In this document: positions 7,245 to 10,325 of the stretch, in pieces
How the letters are laid out: every line of letters begins with the position of its first letter
Numbering within the stretch: position 1 is the stretch's first letter
Assembly (NCBI GenBank): GCA_035591015.1
Contig: JAXIUW010227951.1
Span: 1-10,325 of the forward strand
Origin: Cephalothrix simula
Lineage: Eukaryota; Nemertea; Palaeonemertea; Archinemertea; Cephalotrichidae
Direction: 5' to 3'
DNA: 10,325 nucleotides
Program-made: the position numbers and the translations under genes
The notes under the pieces: model-generated
The model's database searches: none
What the model saw: only the letters and a program-made list of their open reading frames with translations
What the model was told of the DNA's origin: nothing

Positions 7245-7822
7245 ATTTTTTCGGACCGAGTTCCATAAAGAACTTGGGCTGACTTCCCTGATTTCGCCCA
7301 CTAGACATGCCAAAAAATAAATTTATTCCAAATCACCTTAAAATCTGTAAATAAGACATATGTAGTATAGATTTTTTATGTTCTTGAGTATTTTTTCATT
7401 TAAGTAAATATTTTTGGCTACAGAAGCAAGTAAAGTGTACAAATGAGTAGGGATTCAAAACTATAGTGTTAGAGTATGTTGCCGGCCGGTCCACACAACA
7501 AAACTTTGTCAGCATCTGATTATGGTAATAACTTTCCCTTACCAAAATATTTTTGTGCTGAGACCTGGGCGTCATACTTAAAAAACGGTTAATTACTCTT
7601 CTATTCAATAATCCAGCATTGATATTGGTAATTATCACAAAAGTATCTATTCATTTCAAAATTCTATTGAAATCAATGAGGTAAATAATATTGTTTTGCG
7701 CCTGTGATATTAATGATCATTAATTAGTGACACCATAAAACGTGAAATTGTGGCAAGCGAAGTGGAAAAGACTGAAGTGGGCGAAATCATGGGAAGTCAG
7801 CCCAAGTTTTTTTGGACCGAAA
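7245..7822. mobile_element. Non-autonomous inverted-repeat element (MITE-like), boundaries approximate
   Basis: The arm at 7271-7301 is the reverse complement of 7777-7808 with a single one-base indel (31 of 32 positions). The arms lead, outward, into TTTCGGACC (left) and GGACCGAAA (right), which are also inverse complements. The interior of about 475 bp is AT-rich with no long open frame. Short copies of CGGTCC or its complement lie at 7151, 7187, 7232, 7253, 7487 and 7814, like subterminal repeats of DNA transposons. No target-site duplication could be fixed, so the outer ends are uncertain; the left one could reach about 7150. An open frame from 7750 overlaps the right arm and is not a gene. 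Confidence 0.65.
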
Positions 7823-7834
7823 ATAACTTTTCAT

Positions 7835-7846
7835 GGGGGGGGGGGG
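7835..7846 (+). repeat. Homopolymer of 12 G
   Basis: A run of twelve G at the outer edge of the inverted-repeat element. Such runs are length-variable and prone to sequencing error. Confidence 0.9.
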
Positions 7847-7935
7847 TGAGCCATTTTGATTGTAAAATATTTGTGACTAAAAAACTTGTTGACCATTATA
7901 AATATGCCTATAAACATATTTGTTTTTATTTTTAG

Positions 7936-8021
7936 GTACCTTTGACAAACTAAAATAATGTGATGATTTAAATATCTACGCAGTTATCAACTTATCACCA
8001 ACAAAAAACTGAAATCCCAGG
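7936..8021 (+). promoter_or_regulatory. Probable 5' untranslated exon part of the receptor gene, with tiny upstream ORFs
   Basis: TGTTTTTATTTTTAG (AG 7934-7935) is a strong acceptor, so the first visible receptor exon probably starts at 7936, with an untranslated first exon further upstream. Within it lies a start-stop element ATG-TGA (7958-7963) overlapping a second micro-ORF ATG-ATT-TAA (7963-7971). An in-frame TGA at 8010-8012 precedes the main ATG, which has A at -3. If transcribed as proposed, the upstream starts would lower translation of the receptor. Confidence 0.45.
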
Positions 8022-8990
8022 ATGTCGGATTACGAACAGTCTGTGACAGGATATATCCTAAGTGCCATAACAGCAATTGGAATCATTGGTAACCTAATAC
8101 TGGTAATATGGCGTAGTCTTTGGGAGAACAAGGAAGTTGCTCTACCGGTGAAGCTAGCTCTTCTCTTCCACGATATCACGCACATCTGTATTGGAATCGC
8201 ACTTATTTTGTTATTACTAAACCAAGATTCCGAAACGCAAGGACTTTGTCGTAGTGGTGGATTTTTTCTTGGATTTTCAATTACCATAAGTTATTTTCTC
8301 TCAGGAACCACAATTGTAATGATGTTCTTTTGGAGCTCAGGAAAAGTATTAGCCTCTAGAGATTCCTCATGCAATACTCGAGTTATCGGACTTAATGTTA
8401 CAATAATCCTACAATGGTTTTTTGTTGCATTGATATGTTTTCTACCTTTAATTTCGTCTTCAGACTTTGACCTAACAACTCCTTTTTCGTACGGCTGTGT
8501 TCCTGTACGTATTCCGAGGCAAAATAATTGGGGTTTTTATTTTGCAATACTATTTTTCTGGTGGATTATTCTAATTACTCAAATAGTGCTTTTAGTTCTA
8601 ATTATCAAACGTTATTTGACTTTACGTATCGATACCGGAAGCGGGGAAGCTACCCGGTCGGATTTTAAAAGTAGTCAGCGCCTCCTAATGTTAAAAAAAT
8701 TAGTCATTCTTCTAGTCATTGATATATTTGTCTCAATTATTATCTGTCTTGGAGCTTCGATTGGGTATTTCAATGAAGGAACAATAAACAAATATGCGTT
8801 AAAATGGATACTTGGCTACATTTTAGGATTTGATTTGATTATCCATCCCATATTACCGCTTATTTTATTGACGAAAAAGATGAGAAGTTTAAGACAGTGT
8901 TTACAAAATAGGAATTCTGACACAGTTTATGGAACTATAGTAGTGCCTGATACTCTCCAAGAAGCATTGTTTCTGCCCATTGAAGGGAGG
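8022..8990 (+). CDS. Exon encoding the complete 7TM domain (residues 1-323)
   Basis: Hydrophobic segments lie at about 9-31, 41-66, 80-105, 122-145, 171-195, 226-250 and 260-284. Landmarks spaced as in rhodopsin-like receptors are G23-N24 in TM1, D51 in TM2, C76 at the top of TM3 with C159 in the second outer loop (probable disulfide), and W132 in TM4. C-x-x-x-G-F-F at the TM3 start recalls glycoprotein-hormone/LGR-type receptors. However, the D/E-R-Y site at the TM3 end is M100-M101-F102, TM6 lacks proline, and the TM7 NPxxY site reads H275-P-I-L-P279. The family is therefore unresolved: divergent class A or another 7TM lineage. There is no signal peptide and almost no N-terminal ectodomain. 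The third inner loop (about 197-224) is basic. The exon ends in phase 0 at AGG|GTGAGT. Confidence 0.88.
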
Positions 8991-10325
8991 GTGAGTTTTG
9001 AATTGGCATATCTAATACAAATTTTTATTAAAGTTTTAAAATTCTAATTTCATTTTTCGAAAATGTTTTCGCGGCTCTTTTCCTTGTATCAATGACATTA
9101 TTTTAAAAAATCTTGTTTTGCAGTCAGGAATTATGAAGCTGCATATTACATGGGCATCACCTGATAAATGTCAAAATGCTGGTATTTTAAAAATATTTCC
9201 ACCTCAGCATAAAGAACGGTGGAACAACGAATGCAAGGCAGCAAATATTTTGATGAATCGAAAACATCAAAATATTGTGGATTTCATGTGGTCTTCTAGG
9301 GAGAATCGATACGTGGATCATCTCAGCTTTATGACAGGGAATATTGTTGAGCCACACAGTCGGTGAGTTTTTTTTCATGTTTTAAAACATGCTATAAACT
9401 GGCACTTAATGGCATTTGATTTTATAATGACCTTTTTCACCCGTCTGTCGGTCATTTCATTTACTCTTAGCTTGTATATCTTGTATATGATATCTTTCCA
9501 CAAAATTAATGAGTACTGTTATAAACTTTTTATGATTCTTTAATATCTACGATATATTATTTCGGTAACTTACACACCTAGATTTGCAATTACCCATGAC
9601 TTAAACGTAAATGCTTTTACTTAAATTCAATTTAACACGTTTGGATTATTTTAGTAAATGTCCTTGGTCCTAAGAAAACATACATTTGTATAAACTCTTT
9701 ATTATACCAACCATAATAAATCTGAAAAACTCTATACACTATGATAAATTGTTATTTCAAAAGTTTCTCGGTTACAAAACAACTTTATTTATGTTTTTCA
9801 ATCCATGAAAATTACTTTCCATTTAAATTATTTTTATAGTTTTCGCAAAAAAGAAGTTCGAATTACGAAAATTTGAACTATCACACAAATATCAAATCTT
9901 AAGTTGTTCAAAGGACGTTTAAGCCGGACTCTTATTCTCGTATGAAGTCTAATCGGAAATTTTTTGGTTTCTTTTTCACGTAACCACTCTCTTGCATATT
10001 TGATCGGAAATGAAACTAGATATATTGCCTCTGTTTTGTTTGAGAAATTAAACTGTCAAAGTTCGTTCTTTGATCTTCATTATTTTTGCGAAGACCAATA
10101 GGCCTACACATGTCTTATCCCGAATACAGATTACAGATGTTGTGAATCAGCAAACTCCTCCACATGAGCTTTCCACCACTCATTATTTGCTTACATGATT
10201 TTGTGTGTTACATGGTTTGTTTTTGCTTTTTCAGAATAATTTGTATGGGACATTATGATCTCGGAAGCCTCCGAAATCTTCTGATTCATGAGCCGCTTAT
10301 CAAAACTGAAGAATTGTCCCATTCA
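8022..10325 (+). CDS. Predicted seven-transmembrane receptor fused to a TGF-beta-receptor-like Ser/Thr kinase domain (5' part)
   Basis: The exons are 8022-8990, 9124-9362 and 10235-10325. Introns of 133 and 872 nt have GT-AG borders (donors GTGAGT, acceptors TTTTGCAG and CTTTTTCAG). The joined frame gives 433 residues and is open at the window edge. Residues 1-284 form a 7TM bundle, 285-320 a cytoplasmic linker, and 321-433 the N-lobe and hinge of a kinase. The order implies a membrane receptor with the kinase in the cytosol, so that a ligand sensed by the bundle could control phosphorylation directly. 7TM proteins fused to lipid or protein kinases are known from oomycetes, amoebae and choanoflagellates; pairing with a receptor-Ser/Thr-kinase-like domain in an animal is unusual. 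The ATG at 8022 follows an in-frame stop (8010-8012) and leaves only about 8 residues before TM1. An upstream coding exon cannot be excluded if CAG at 8018-8020 were used as an acceptor, but it lacks a pyrimidine tract. The alternative is two adjacent genes, but no polyadenylation signal or new start lies between the domains. Confidence 0.8.
8991..9123 (+). other. 133-nt intron between the 7TM and kinase exons; retention gives a short isoform
   Basis: The intron runs from GTGAGT to TTTTGCAG. The receptor frame continues for 18 codons into it and stops at TAA 9045-9047. An unspliced transcript would encode a 341-residue 7TM protein without the kinase and with a hydrophobic new tail. Confidence 0.75.
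9124..9362 (+). CDS. Exon encoding the kinase N-lobe (residues 324-402 plus split codon)
   Basis: With the end of the previous exon it reads G322-R-S-G325-I-M-K, a reduced glycine-rich loop. Then comes G-I-L-K346-I-F-P-P-Q, the beta-3 strand with the ATP-anchoring lysine, and W356-N-N-E359, the helix-C glutamate exactly 13 residues later. H371-Q-N-I-V-D-F377 corresponds to the H-E-N-I-L-x-F strand of receptor Ser/Thr kinases. K-I-F-P, the 13-residue K-to-E spacing and W-x-N-E are typical of activin/BMP type II-like receptors. No SGSGSG (GS-box) segment is seen before the domain, so it does not look like a type I receptor. The first glycine of the usual GxGxxG is not obvious, and the loop-to-lysine distance is longer than usual. 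The exon ends in phase 2. Confidence 0.8.
9363..10234 (+). other. 872-nt AT-rich intron within the kinase domain
   Basis: The intron is bounded by GTGAGT and a strong TTTTTGCTTTTTCAG. It contains no recognisable exon, repeat or RNA gene that I can support. Confidence 0.75.
10235..10325 (+). CDS. Exon encoding the kinase hinge and helix D start (residues 403-433, runs off the edge)
   Basis: The codon split across the intron is CG+A (Arg403). The peptide I-I-C-M-G-H-Y-D411-L-G-S-L-R-N-L-L fits the beta-5/hinge/helix-D segment of kinases; G-S-L after an H/Y-x-x pattern is characteristic of TGF-beta-family receptor kinases. T-E-E-L-S-H at the end matches the position of the W-x-E-L-C-H-type helix E start. 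The catalytic HRD and DFG motifs should lie in the next exons, beyond the window, so catalytic competence cannot be judged. Confidence 0.78.

Noticed and set aside
7750-7935. Open frame upstream of the receptor
   Set aside because: No ATG at its start; it crosses the inverted-repeat arm and the G run and ends at the acceptor; not coding.
9048-9123. Gene end between the 7TM and kinase exons (two separate genes)
   Set aside because: No AATAAA or promoter-like sequence in the 133-nt gap, and donor, acceptor and phase match; kept only as the refuting alternative.
9118-9366. Independent small gene starting near 9118
   Set aside because: The frame is the kinase N-lobe exon read through its own acceptor and donor; splice sites and phases fit the receptor gene.
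1-10325. CRISPR array, bacterial operon, rRNA or viral genes
   Set aside because: The introns, the SINE and an animal-type RTRAF show a metazoan nuclear locus; no regularly spaced identical repeats or viral protein signatures seen.

Overview
This is a piece of an AT-rich, intron-containing metazoan nuclear genome, most likely from a marine invertebrate. The evidence is GT-AG introns with textbook donors, a C-terminus nearly identical to the animal RTRAF (C14orf166/hCLE) protein, a tRNA-derived SINE, several foldback and inverted-repeat elements, and long non-coding stretches. I cannot name the phylum from the sequence. Nothing looks bacterial or viral.

Layout: (1) Positions 1-3367 hold the 3' half of RTRAF on the + strand: four coding exons (470-558, 641-712, 1513-1561, 3213-3367) with consistent phases and a stop at 3365-3367. 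Its introns are loaded with repeats: a minisatellite-like element bounded by inverted units (785-1232), several copies of one dispersed repeat family, and a minus-strand tRNA-SINE (2314-2555). (2) Positions 3368-7935 are non-coding. They hold a 109-bp foldback, a triple CCAAT-type motif with a perfect palindrome, a stem-loop beside an AATAAA, a T-rich tandem repeat, a short exon-like segment, a GC-rich block, and an inverted-repeat element with 31/32-nt arms (about 7245-7822). (3) From about 7936 to the right edge, on the + strand, is the 5' part of a second gene. One exon (8022-8990) encodes a complete seven-transmembrane receptor. It is joined in phase to exons 9124-9362 and 10235-10325, which encode the N-lobe and hinge of a protein kinase that most resembles TGF-beta/activin-type receptor serine/threonine kinases. 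The reading frame is open at the right edge, so the catalytic loop and C-lobe lie outside the window.

The observation most worth following is this predicted 7TM-kinase fusion. It would place a GPCR-like sensor directly on a receptor-Ser/Thr-kinase-like catalytic domain in one polypeptide. Retention of the 133-nt intron between the two parts would give a kinase-less 341-residue receptor. RTRAF is a housekeeping RNA-processing factor and has no evident functional link to the receptor gene; the two are simply neighbours on the same strand.
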